A DNA stretch of 64,000 bases from Chondrosia reniformis (lineage: Eukaryota > Porifera > Demospongiae > Chondrillida > Chondrillidae). This document shows, piece after piece, positions 1 through 10,387 of the stretch. Every line of letters begins with the position of its first letter. Position 1 is the stretch's first letter. Where the stretch lies: assembly GCA_947172415.1 (NCBI GenBank), contig OX359195.1, positions 372,001 through 436,000 of the forward strand, in the 5' to 3' direction. Position numbers and translations under genes: made by a program. The notes below the pieces were generated by a model, which made no database searches, had not been told where the DNA came from, and worked only from the letters and a program-made list of their open reading frames with translations.

Positions 1-285
1 TTCAGTATTGTTTCTGAGATACGGGCAAATTTAGAGTTACGAGCACCCTTTGGTCCCACACTGCCCAGATAAGAGAGGCTTTACTTTACCTTCTAATACC
101 TAGACTGGTTAGCACGAAATGCTGATAATGAATTAACCGGGGCCCACTGTAGCTTGTTATCGTCAATTTCAGAATGGTTGTCCAAATGGCAAATGATGTG
201 ATGTCATAGCAAATGCATGACATCAGAATTGGCCCAAATGGTCACTCGACCTCAAAAATGAACCAACACTTCCTAGATGTGCTGC

Positions 286-588
286 TCAGTTCCAGAATGT
301 TTCCAGAGGAGGAGGACATGGTTTTCTCAGTGAACCAATACTCGTCATCATTGCAACCGAATGACACTTTGTTAGCGCTCCTTCAGGCTCTATCTTCTCA
401 GAATTGAGTGACAATAGCTTTAGTCTATTATCGGGAACAGCGAGCATCCCAGTGACCAACACAGGAACAGTAGGTGTGTTAGAGGCGATCTCTTCTGGAA
501 TGTGATAGTTAAGGAGCTGGTGGTGAAAGTTCTTCCCTCCACGGATCCGGATGCCAAGGACTTTCGTAGTGAAGAGCGTACCAAGAAG
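286..588 (-). CDS. Putative 3'-terminal exon of an unrecognised gene
   Basis: On the minus strand a stop-free frame of 101 codons starts right after a good acceptor (TTTACAG) and ends in TGA at 286-288. It reads like real protein: a mixed hydrophobic/charged segment with IRIRGGKNFHHQ near the start, then a Pro/Val-rich stretch, and a Pro-rich end. I do not recognise the family. The upstream exons would lie at higher coordinates on the same strand, in the region that also carries plus-strand Death-domain exons, so this may be a fragment left by rearrangement. No start codon is expected because the exon is entered in phase 0. Confidence 0.35.
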   Translation of the reverse strand, partial: LLGTLFTTKVLGIRIRGGKNFHHQLLNYHIPEEIASNTPTVPVLVTGMLAVPDNRLKLLSLNSEKIEPEGALTKCHSVAMMTSIGSLRKPCPPPLETFWN

Positions 589-777
589 CTGTAAATATTA
601 ATTGAAATCAGATAGCTGCTATAATATTAATATTTATAACTATGCATATTTTCACTATCTTATTTCCATGCCTTTTCAAACCTGCCATATTATTTACTTA
701 ATGTTTTAAGTGTTTTTTTGTACGTATGAGTCTTGCACTGGTTTTTATACTGTTCCTATTTCTGGTTTCCTCTGTAG

Positions 778-1276
778 ACACTCCAGTGAAGCCAACCATC
801 CTAGACCTCCAGTATGTGACAGAATCTGTAGCAGTCATTCACTCAAATGGGATCTGTAGACGATTAGGGGTCAGTGAGGTAGTGCTCAGCCAAGCTGACC
901 AAACCTACCCTCTCAACACTGCTGGAGCTCCAGGAAAGAGGTTCATGTATGGCTTGCAGGACTGGTACAATGGAAATGGAGTCCTCAATGGCAGAGCTGT
1001 ACCAGTGACACTTTCAGTTCTCTGTAAGGTGCTTGAGGAGAGCAGGTGTAGAAGTGTGGCTGAAGGACTGAGGAAACAAAGTACATATACACACACCATT
1101 GAATGTACGTACATACTAAATACTAAACATGTATTTACATTTTAATCAGACCAGTATGAGTTTGGAGAGAGGAAACTGAATATTCTTTACTTTATTAGGA
1201 GCATTTAGGGCATCAGAATTATCCCAAACAGAACCACAAGTCAGTCAAACTCCAGACCAGACAGGGACTGTGACTA
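778..1276 (+). CDS. Death-fold domain exon plus short linker exon (5' part of unit 1 gene or a separate fragment)
   Basis: Exon 778-1080 follows a CTGTAG acceptor and encodes about 100 residues with a Death-domain-like pattern: a LGVSEVVLSQ helix, a YGLQDWYNG helix in the position of the usual W, and a final VLEESRCRSVAEGLRKQ helix. The domain mediates homotypic assembly in apoptosis and NLR-type signalling. Exon 1199-1276 is a polar Ser/Thr/Gln-rich linker. Both exons are phase 1 to phase 1, so they can be spliced to the CARD exon at 2321. The donor at 1080 (A|GTACAT) is weak. No convincing upstream start exon is visible, so the 5' end is open. Death-fold assignment is from pattern only. Confidence 0.45.
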
Positions 1277-2320
1277 GTGAGTCAAACAACTTATTGCAAT
1301 CCAGTCACATTTATCAACTTTTTCTCTATTTCTACACTCTATGCCTGCATGGTTGACCTGTATGTACATATATGTCCTAGAGTTCCTTATTGTCAGGAGA
1401 GACACAGTACATATGGAAATGGCATTTCCTTCAATGTTTCTAACTTTGTAAGTGAACTTCGGGAAAACTTCCATAAACTTTTGATGAAGCTTCGGTAAAT
1501 CTTTAATCGAACTTCAGTGAATATTTGATCGAACTTTGACATAACTTTGATTTAAATTTGACAAAATTTTGATTGGAGCTTTGTCCTAATAGTCATCTCA
1601 GTAGCAGTAGTACAAAAACCATTATAGCATAAGTGCATAAGCATAAGTGTGAAATATGTACCTGTTAATTCTTTGAAATTTGCTTGAACTTGATCAAGCA
1701 TCGATTAAACTTCGCTCTAACTTCAATCTGGAGCTTTGAATGGAAACGCCATATGTACCATATATAATATCATCAGGTTAAGATCTGTGAGATGGAAAGT
1801 GTGGTGAGATATTTCATTTACTGATCGCCAATAGTGGTTGATCAGACCATTATGAATCAGACCATTATGAAGAGAGGGAAAGGCTGTTCCTCTAGTACAG
1901 TGCATATGCATGCATTGGTGTCATGGTAGCACGTGTTTACTTGAAGCTCCAAAATTTGTGACATATTACAAGTACTAGACTGTACTTACTTACGAGTACC
2001 GAGTCAGTGATCAGAATATAAAATTATATGCTATTCCTTTTAGCAGTCAATTTTATATTGATGGTATACCAATGATTTGGGATTGTCACAAAATATTGTT
2101 TTATTCAGAATATTAATTTAAGTATTATTACATTTAGGGGGGTTACTGTATTTATATTTGTTTGTATAAAAAGAGTTTAATCCAAATAATTCCTACAATT
2201 ATTGTCACTGATGTACATCAATTAGCAGACTCCAAAGAAAGGACCATTGAAAATTTGATTAAAATTTGACAAAACTTTGACTGGAGCTTTATGAATATGA
2301 ATATCTTTTTGTGTGTGTAG
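1277..2320 (+). other. Intron or intergenic DNA with degenerate repeats
   Basis: No coding exon is supported here. From about 1455 to 1740 the DNA is built from degenerate repeats of an AACTTTGAT-like word (also around 2245-2290). The stretch from about 1370 onwards is related to 4190-4720, which shows that intron and CARD exon were duplicated together. Confidence 0.5.
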
Positions 2321-2632
2321 GTATGGCTTCCACGGAGATACCTCCCAGAGAAGTGAGGGAGTTCCTTCAGAAGTCTCTCCATCCAGCCCTCAAGAGGTGT
2401 GACGTGAGAAGAGTGGCAGATCACCTGAGAACAGCTAATGTTATCTCAGTTGACGAGTGTGATACTCTGAGGGACCATCAGAAGTGGGAGGATGCTAACA
2501 GGTTCCTGTACAGTCTCCTTGAAGGAGATCCTTGTTGTGACAAACTGGAGACTCTCTGTGATGCACTACAGAAGGACACTACTCACAGAGGTCACAGGAG
2601 ACTGGCTGAACTGATTGACCAGTTTCTACAAG
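2321..2632 (+). CDS. CARD exon, unit 1 copy a
   Basis: Phase 1-1 exon between GTGTGTAG| and |GTGAAG. It has the same start word (MASTEIP after a GT) and the same end (LAELIDQFLQG) as the other CARD exons but is the most diverged of the four. The pattern VREFLQK..LKRCDVRRVADHLRTANVIS..E, then ANRFLYSLLEGDP, is that of a CARD. The ATG at 2323 could be a start or an internal Met. Confidence 0.65.
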
Positions 2633-5600
2633 GTGAAGTCTCTTTTTACTGGTTAATATTTTATTTGAATAATGAAGTATCCAAACAAGACATATAGTGC
2701 TACTCATTTAGAAGGACATACTGAAATTTAAGTGATTTAGGGTTAGGCTTGTTGAAATATTGATATACAGTATGAAATTTTTGACATCACCATTTGTGTG
2801 TACCTATACGAATCTAATTATTTCCATGGTAACTGCTTTTTTAAAGAGCCAGGGCCAGAACAAAACTACATAGGTAGTCGACCATACCCAATCTCACAAA
2901 TTGTGTTATGTCATCAAATATATATAGAAGTGAGATATACGTATATACAACCGTCTTGCTACCCAAGACTAATGGTCACATATGTACATATACTGTATGT
3001 ATAAACTGATTTTAATGTTTGTCTTACTTGAAAATGCAGAAGTGTCATACTGAAATTTAAGCATACACATTAATGTTTGGGTACATCAATCCTGTATTTA
3101 AACCCATGTACTGTAAGTTAGCTCTAATGTTTATAAAGCTAGAGAATGGTGAAATGTTGTGTTGATTGTGAAGTGAAATCAAATATCTATGTATAAGGTG
3201 TGTGTTAAAGGCCTAATAAATCGTCAAAAGAATAATGGGAGGCATTTACTCTAAATTTTATATTTCACAATTTAGTACACCAAACTCGCCGGACAATCGT
3301 TAGTGATCACACTCAATATAAGGAGGCCACATCTGTTGATATGAGGTAATATGCATGACAAATCTGTCCCTTTTGGGTTTTATGTGGTATTGTAGCTATT
3401 CTGTGTTTTCTTGACATCAATATGCTTATCTTATCAGTGCAAACGAGTTGATCTTTGATATTTTACATATATGTTTAGTACGTAACTGGTAGAGTTACAC
3501 TGTAATAATTAATTGATCTCTGTAATGTTTATAGTTTGAAGCTGACCTTGGAAGTCCACATGGACAAGCTTCAGACAGCTGTCATTAGTGAAGTGCCATA
3601 TAAATGGAGGGAGATAGCGACTGCTTTCGGCTTTACTTACAGCAAAATGGAAATAATTGAATCAAATAACAGTAACGATCAGACAAGAATGTTTAAGATG
3701 TTCTCTGAATGGCTAAGGATGAGTAAAGGAACTGGTAAAAAAGCAAGAACTCTCCAAACTGTGTGTGATGTTCTCAAAGACCGTGACTGTGTCATTGAAG
3801 CAGACAAGTTGATAAATATTATATCAAAGAGTGGTTAGTCTTTCTCTTCATTCCAACTAATATTTTGTTAGCTGTTAATGTTAACTGGAATCACTTATAG
3901 AATCGTGATAGTATGGTAAACCATTCACATTTTCACTGTCTTGGAGGAATTTCACTCCAGATAAAACTCTCTTTCCAAACGAATTGCCATTAATAACACT
4001 TAACGTTTTGATAACTAAGAGAAATTTAACAACTCGTTTCAAAGGGTAATTGCATGGCTATGGTAGTTTAAACTTTGTATCGAATTACAATCAACTACCC
4101 TCGACTACAATATACTCTACGAGTACTTCAATCAAAGTTCTGTCAGTGCTGCATACGGAAGTTTTTAAACTGCTCTCAATTTCTGGTACTACGATCTTCA
4201 TTTCCGTGCGTACCGTATGTGTCCTAGAGTTTCTTACTGTGTCAGGAGAGATACGTATGTACGTATATAAGATCATCGGGTTAAAATCTTTGAGATAGAA
4301 AACATGATGAAATATTTCATTTACTCATGGGTTTGTCTGTTTGACAGTTGTATGGGTCACTTACCAAGCCATGTACTTATCACCTATAGCTTGAAGCTCC
4401 AAAATTTGTAACACATTACAAGTACTGTAGCATTTTTATTCCAAATTATATCCGGAATATAAAATTATATGCTCTTTCTTTTAGCAGTCAATTTTATATT
4501 GTGTGGATGGTATACAAATGATTTGGAATTGTCACAAAATATTGTTTTATTCAGAATACTAATTGAAGTATTATTACATTTAGTGGGGCTACTGTATTTA
4601 TATTTGTTTGTATAGAAAGAGTTTAATCCAACTAATTCCTACAATTATTGTCACTGATGTACATACATCAATTAGCAGACTACAAAGAAAGGACCATTAA
4701 GGTATCTTTTTGTGTGTTAGGTATGGCTTCCACAGAGATACCTTCCACAGAGAGAGTTAGAGAGTTCCTCAGTGAGACTGTCCATTCATTTCTTGGGAGA
4801 TGTGATTTCAAAAGAGTAGCTGCTTCTCTGAGAGCAGCTAATGTCATTTCAGCTGGAGAGTTCCAGAGACTTCAAGCTTGTCCCCTGTTGGAGGATGCTA
4901 ACAGGTTCCTGTACAGTCTCTTGGATGGAGACCCTTCTACAAGGAAACTTGGAGCTCTCTCTGCAGCACTGAAGGTTGACACAACACATGACGGACATCA
5001 AGAATTAGCTCAACTGATTGACCAGTTTCTACAAGGTGAGGTCTCTTTTTACTGCTTAACGTAATTTGGGAAAATTTTGTTAAAATATTTTTGTGGTTTG
5101 CCCAAACCACAATAACTATTGCATGAAATTTTCTTTCCTTTGTGGCGAAGTGCGAATCAAGGAAGTATGCATTTGTCTCAGACCAAGAAAATATTTCAAC
5201 ATGAAACATTTTCAGGTTATATATTTTTACAGGTTATATATTATTTGAATATATCCAAACAAGACATATAAGGCTTTTAATTTAGAAAGGATGTACTGAA
5301 ATTTAAGTGATTTAGGGTTAGGCTTGTTGAAATATTGATATACAGTATGAAATTTTTGACATCACCATTTGTGTGTACCTATACGAATACCATATAGCTG
5401 GAAATGTTTACAAGTGGATTGCAATTTTTGTGGGATTTTGCAAACATTTCAGTCCACAACATTGCCCGTATAATTATTTTTTGTTGGGTCTTCACACATG
5501 TTCACGTTGCACAGTCAACCATGGCTATATATTTTGCTCCTAGTTGGCTCCCAATAGTCACATACGTACGTGTATAAATTGATGTGAATGTTTACCTTAC

Positions 5601-8600
5601 TTAAAAAATAAATTTTTGAATGAATTATCTTTCATTATCCAGGTTATACAGACAATACAAAACTATTGGATAGTCAAGAATTTTCAGATCTCCTTCAAGA
5701 AGAAGGTGCCATTACACTGCAGATCACTAAGTGTACCACAATAATTCCTATATTATTGTCACTGATATACATACATCAATTAGCAGACTACAAAGAAAGG
5801 ACCATTTAGGTATCCTTTTGTGTGTGTAGGTATGGCTTCCACAGAGATACCTCCCAGAGAGAGAGTTAGAGAGTTCCTCGATGAGACTGTCCATTCATTT
5901 CTTGGGAGATGTGATTTCAAAAGAGTAGGTGCTTCTCTGACAGTAGCTAATGTCATTTCAGTTGGAGAGTTCCAGAGACTTCAAGCTTGTCCCCAGTTGG
6001 AGGATGCTAACAGGTTCCTGTACAGTCTCTTGGATGGAGATCCTTCTACAAGGAAACTTGGAGCTCTCTCTGCAGCACTGAAGGATGACACAACACATGA
6101 CGGACATCAAGAACTAGCTCAACTGATTGACCAGTTTCTACAAGGTGAGGTCTCTTTTTACTGGTTACTGTAATTTGGGAAAATTTGGTTAAAATATTTT
6201 TGTGGTTGGCCCAAACCACGAAAATTTATTTCCTTTGTGGCAAAGTGCAAATCAAGAAAGTATGCATTTGTCTTAGACCAAGAAAATATTTCAACACGAA
6301 AATTTTTCAGGTTATATATTTTTTCAGGTTATATATTTTTATTTGAATTTATCAAAACAATAATAATAATTCAATTTCATTATATCCAAGCATTACATAT
6401 AAGGCATTTTAATTTAGAAAGGATGTACTGAAATTTAAGTGATTTAGGGTTAGGCTTGTTGAAATATTGACATACAGTATGAAAATTTTGACATTACCAT
6501 TTGTGTGTACCTATACAAATACGATATAGCTGGAAATGTTTATGAGGAATTAAAGTTTGTGGATTGCAATTTTTGTGGGATTTTGCAAACATTTCAGTCT
6601 GCAACATTGCCCGTATAATATGTTTTGTTAGGTCTTCACTCATGTTCACGTTGCACAGTCAACCATGGCTATTTTGCTCCTAGTTCGCTCCCAATAGTCA
6701 CATATGTGTATAAATTGATGTGAATGTTTACCTTACTTAAAAAATAATTTTTTGAATGAATTATCTTTCATTATCCAGGTTATACAGATGATACCAAACT
6801 ATTGGATAGTCAAGAATTTTCAGATCTCCTTCAAGAAGAAGGTGCCATTACACTTCAGATCACTAAGTGTACCACAATAGGACCTCCTCGGAAAGGGAAG
6901 ACACACTTAAAGTATCTCTTGACTAATCAGTTATGGGATTACTTGGGAAGTACTGTTGCCATGGTAGCACCCGAGTGGGTGGAAGTGTGCAGCAGTAGCA
7001 AGGATAGCATCTGGGAACTGTATGACCGTACAGAAAGGGAAAATCATATACTTCAGGATATGAAGGGTGATATCTACAAGCCTAAGGATCAGGATTCCTC
7101 CAAATTAGCCCAAGACGAGGAGGACCTTACAGATGACAGCAAGATTGAGAAAGTCCCATCTCCCAAACTGGAACAAGACCAACTCACACACAAAGCTAAA
7201 CCAGGACAAGAGGAAGGGACTTCTCTTGATGAAAGTAATGTGGAAAGCCTTGAGCACGCAGCGGAACAGAGTGATAGTAAATCCCCCAGTTCAGGGCTTC
7301 AGCTTCTCAATGATGCTTACTCTAATAAAGAGGAGGAGTATCGTAAAACACTCCAACGAGTTAAAAAATCAAAAACAAGGTCACACAAAGAGCAAATTAT
7401 TCACTTTATAGACACAGGAGGACAGGCAATCTACCATGATGTACATCCAGTCCTCATCACATCACCCAGTGTCTACCTACTGGTGTTTAGCTTGAAAGAT
7501 TTGCGAGATAATCCCAGTGCTGACTTTTTGAGTCATGACCTCCTTGTGAAAGCTCTGCGTAGCATACAAACACTGGGAACCAAGCAACCAGAGGATGGTA
7601 AACATCTTAAGCTTCATCCCAAATACCCAAAAATCTTTATAGTAGGAACTCACCTAGATCAGATCAAAGATCATGACAAATTCCTACCAAAGGTTCATGA
7701 TAAAGTGGAGGCCAGTTTAAAAAACAAGCCATACTCTGCTTATGTGTGTTATGACACAAATGGCCGCTCATTCTGGTCAGTGGACAACACTAAGGCTGGA
7801 AAAGCTGAAAAAGCTGGAAACGATCAGGAGAAATACTGCAATGGTCTGCGTAGAAGAGTTCAATCAGGATCAACCACTATTGAGGTCACCTTACTTCCCT
7901 CCTGGTACCTCCTTGAACACTTTACTCATCAGCATAAGCAAAAGTGCCTCTTGTATTCAGATCTCAAAGAATTCTCGTCCAAGCATAAACTTGTTCAGAA
8001 GAAACACTTCAGAACAATGGTGCACCTCTTTCACATCCTCGGCTTCTACTATTACAAAATACCACGTGGATATACCGAGGAAGAGAGTATCATTTTCACA
8101 GATCCCAACGTTCTTTACAGAATGACTTCTAAACTGCTTCAAAAAATAGAGAATGAATTGAAATCAAATGCCGAAAGTAAAATCAGTCCGAAAAACGCCA
8201 TTAATGTTCTCAAGTATCTTGAGACGATGGATGACTTGAAGGACACAGAGATTGATCCCAAATGGTTTGTTGCTCTTCTTGAAGAGCTATTCCTAATAGC
8301 AAAAATTGAGACTCCTCAAAGCCTAAAAGCCTCAGCTGATCTCTCCCCCTCCTCTTGGATAGTTCCAGCTGCCCTTCCACGAGGACCCAAAGCTGTCCCG
8401 TCTGATAGCTCTCTCTTATTTACACTGATAGCCCCAATCACCAAGTCAATTCCCTTCATTCCAAGTGGACTCTTCTGTTCACTCATGGCAAGTCTAACCA
8501 GTCGAGGATGGAGACCAGTAGAATTCTGCCGCAACTATGCAGTGTTTGCTGTGTTAGAATCGTGTTATGTAACCATTCGAGAACATGATTCCTTCATAGA

Positions 8601-9822
8601 GGTGTCCAATGAAATGATTGGTCAGTCCTCTGAAGAAGAGTACAACCAGGTCACTGTTCGAGAGACCATTTCTAAAAGACTCTCGGAGATTCAAGAAGTC
8701 CTGTATAAGGATCGTGGTAGCAGGTCTGATCAGCACGTAGGTTCTGCTACTCGAGTATGCATTGGATTTCTCTGCAGATGTGACCACGACCCCATCACTG
8801 GTGGTTCAAAACAAGCAGCCCAATTTCATTTTGCTGAGTATTTAGAGGATGATCAGAACATTTGCGCGGAATGTACAGAACCCAAAAGCGACTATTTACA
8901 AAATATCACTGAAGAACAGCTACGGTGGTTTTGTAAGTATACACTGCATGCAACCATTTTCTCTGAATTCTATGCTAACATTGACTCAGGAGTTAAACAA
9001 TCCACTATATATAGAGTCTTTATTAAGGGCTGACCGTGGTAGCCCCTAATATCGTTTTCATTTGCCTATTATGTCGTATGGCTTCATGTTATGGAAAGAT
9101 ATATGTATTCATACACAACTATTGTAACACTTTATAACACTTAATTTATACGTCAATACATTGTTTTTGCAAATGGCACCGTTCAGGAAGCTTTAGTTAA
9201 CAAAACGTTTCCATTGTTATTTATAAAGTTCAGGACATTTAAGCATCCTCAACCGTTAAAAATATTTATAACAAATCCCAATAAAGTGGCCAAGTAGTTT
9301 GAGTTAATTTGGGGGGCAGCCCCACAAGTTTATAAACTCGAACTACTTGTCGATTACTACTTCCCCAAATACTATATACCTACGTAGTCTCAGAATTGAA
9401 CTATACACTGGCTATTTTATAGAGCTCTGCTGCTCCAACTTCAACATTTTTGTTACATTCGAAGTTCGCAAAGCTAGCTTTAAGTATACATGATGGATTT
9501 AGTCCACCATTTTAACCATCTTTTATTTGTGTAATTATTTCATGATAGTCCCCTTTATTCAAAAAAGAAAAAGGAAGCCATTGGCTAGTGAACCAGTTCA
9601 GTCCTTTCCAAAGAGAAGAGCAGCAGTAGCACAACCTTCAAGTAGGAAGAGAGCATCTTCCTGTGGCCAAACAGGCAAGTTTGAATTAGAAATTTATTAT
9701 TTTTGGTAAACCTACAGTGAAAAATGATAATACGTACGTATGTTTACATTTTTATAGAAATTACTACTAGTCCTAAGAAAAAGGTTGTTTCTAAAGAAGA
9801 ACAGAGAGACATTAGTTTATAA
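2321..9822 (+). CDS. CARD-Roc-COR protein with basic C-terminal tail (unit 1)
   Basis: Exons: CARD 2321-2632 (ATG at 2323), CARD 4721-5035, CARD 5830-6144, Roc-COR 6779-8932, tail 9549-9674 and 9758-9822 (TAA). All joins are phase 1. With three CARDs the product is 1094 residues; starting at the ATG at 5832 it is 885. CARDs recruit other CARD proteins. Roc is a Ras-like GTPase (P-loop GPPRKGKT, switch DTGGQ, base-recognition THLD) and COR is its partner/dimerisation domain, as in the ROCO family. The tail is rich in Lys/Arg (KRKRKP, PKRRAA, SPKKKVV) and could be a nuclear localisation signal. A Death exon at 3535-3833 sits inside the gene and may be an alternative first exon. Which CARDs are used together cannot be told from DNA. 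Confidence 0.65.
2633..3534 (+). other. Intron, no exon seen
   Basis: Non-coding. It contains two copies of the ATACTGAAATTTAAG word (near 2721 and 3048) that recurs in the introns and intergenic DNA of all units and marks an old foldback-element family. Confidence 0.45.
3535..3833 (+). CDS. Death-domain exon
   Basis: Encodes a clear Death-domain pattern: KWREIATAFGF, SKMEIIESNN, MFKMFSEWL, then TLQTVCDVLKDRDCVIEADKL. Its acceptor would need an incoming phase 2, which does not fit the phase-1 CARD exons, so translation probably starts inside it at the ATG at 3560 (91 codons to the donor). The outgoing phase is 1 (AGT G|GTTAGT, a weak donor), which allows splicing to the CARD exon at 4721. 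This suggests an alternative Death-CARD-CARD-Roc-COR form of the unit 1 protein. Confidence 0.55.
3834..4720 (+). other. Intron duplicated from upstream
   Basis: Non-coding. From about 4190 to 4720 it repeats the layout of 1370-2320 (same words before the CARD acceptor, such as AATTCCTACAATTATTGTCACTGATGT), so the CARD exon was copied together with its 5' intron. Confidence 0.5.
4721..5035 (+). CDS. CARD exon, unit 1 copy b
   Basis: Phase 1-1 exon. The product is nearly identical to that of the CARD exons at 5830 and 51503: MASTEIP, VREFLSETVHSFLGRCDFKR, NVISAGEFQRLQ, ANRFLYSLLDGDPSTRKL, LAQLIDQFLQG. It lies in a 1.1 kb tandem duplication with the next CARD exon. Confidence 0.65.
5036..5829 (+). 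other. Intron with tandem-duplication junction
   Basis: Non-coding apart from the truncated Roc-COR start at 5641-5743. Sequence from 5744 returns to the intron that precedes the previous CARD exon (compare about 4636 onwards), so 4636-5743 and 5744-6880 are direct repeats of about 1.1 kb. Confidence 0.6.
5641..5743 (+). pseudogene. Truncated 5' end of a Roc-COR exon
   Basis: About 100 nt match the start of the Roc-COR exon at 6777 (splice acceptor, KLLDSQEFSDLLQEEGAITLQ, up to the residues before the P-loop) and then stop abruptly. The match breaks just before GPPRKGKT, so it cannot encode a GTPase. It marks the junction of a tandem duplication. Confidence 0.75.
5830..6144 (+). CDS. CARD exon, unit 1 copy c
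   Basis: Phase 1-1 exon directly upstream of the Roc-COR exon, with ATG at 5832. It splices in phase to 6779 (CAA G|GT TAT). The product differs by only a few residues from the CARD at 51503, which also directly precedes a Roc-COR exon, so this is the most likely N-terminal CARD of the main isoform. Confidence 0.7.
6145..6778 (+). other. Intron between CARD and Roc-COR
   Basis: Non-coding. It is closely similar to 5036-5640 and 51818-52406, the introns at the same place in the other copies. Confidence 0.6.
6779..8932 (+). CDS. Roc-COR exon, unit 1
   Basis: One 2154-nt exon encodes the GTPase and COR modules. Visible motifs: P-loop GPPRKGKTHL, a long acidic/polar insert (Glu/Lys/Gln/Ser-rich, about residues 85-185 of the exon), switch II FIDTGGQ, the VYLLVFSLKDL strand, the G4 motif VGTHLD, then COR (PPSWYLLEHF-like start, FHILGFYYYK, SIIFTDPN.LY, and a C-terminal half beginning WIVPAALPRGP). 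The last 60 residues contain Cys pairs (FLCRC and CAEC). The donor is TGG TTT T|GTAAGT. All catalytic motifs are kept, unlike the copy at 52407. Confidence 0.8.
8933..9548 (+). other. Intron before the basic tail
   Basis: Non-coding. The matching intron of unit 2 carries an insertion of about 1 kb here (25979-27025); unit 1 and unit 3 are the empty sites. Confidence 0.6.
9549..9822 (+). CDS. Two small exons encoding a basic C-terminal tail
   Basis: Exon 9549-9674 follows CATGATAG| and encodes FPFIQKRKRKPLAS, then PKRRAAVAQPSSRKRASS. Its donor is ACAG|GCAAGT, a GC-AG intron. Exon 9758-9822 adds EITTSPKKKVVSKEEQ and ends in TAA. Joins are phase 1. The clusters of Lys/Arg look like nuclear localisation signals. 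In the other two copies 4-nt indels shift the frame and stop the protein before most of this tail. Confidence 0.6.
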
Positions 9823-10387
9823 AATTTACATGTACATTTGCAAGACTTTATGCTTCAATAAATTATGTATCAGTTTGTGTTATGCATATGCATGCATATA
9901 TAGATATATTTCTTTAAAAGTAAATATTATTTGTAAAATGGATACTAATTAATGGACTGTCCTATGGACCAAATGCTTATAACAGCATAAGTGTTAACGT
10001 TATTATACAGATAATTAAATAAAAACATTAAAAAAATCAAGTTAGAATGGCCAGTGTTGCAGCAATGTTTAGCATAATAATATATAGTATAAGGTATTGA
10101 AACAAGACAGTGATCATGAGAGATACATTCAACCATACAGAATTAATTGTGGCATACTGAAATTTAAGTTGTACAGATTACTGCTTTGGTCGCACCATGG
10201 TTAATTAGCTGTATATATTCTAAATTTTTATCCGATTTCCGATATTGTTGACGTCGACGATTTTGTTAGGGCGTGTCCCAAAAAATATAGGACGGTTTAC
10301 CCGAGTAGGTTTACCTTACGTATACCGTATTAGGATCGTGCATGTGCTCGGGTGCCGCCTCCCCAAACCTCTGATCACGATCGCAAA
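9823..10387 (+). promoter_or_regulatory. Intergenic region and likely promoter of the caspase-like gene
   Basis: Nearly identical to 27720-28270, upstream of the second caspase-like copy. About 9990-10165 is an old half-copy of the 370-bp palindromic element seen at 37640-38008. The last 130 bases are more GC-rich and hold GGGCGTGTCCCAAA (about 10272) and ACCCGAGTAGGTTTACCTTACG (about 10301-10322), which also occur at the start of unit 2 and in the remnant at 55740-55790. I infer promoter/5' leader; no TATA box is evident. Confidence 0.4.

Noticed and set aside
7133-8125. Second-frame open stretches inside the Roc-COR exon (also at 24053, 40984, 52761 and 53454)
   Set aside because: They are shadows of a long conserved coding exon.
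9945-10136. Minus-strand frame repeated at 27828-28019
   Set aside because: It is conserved only because the whole intergenic block is duplicated; it overlaps a decayed palindromic element.
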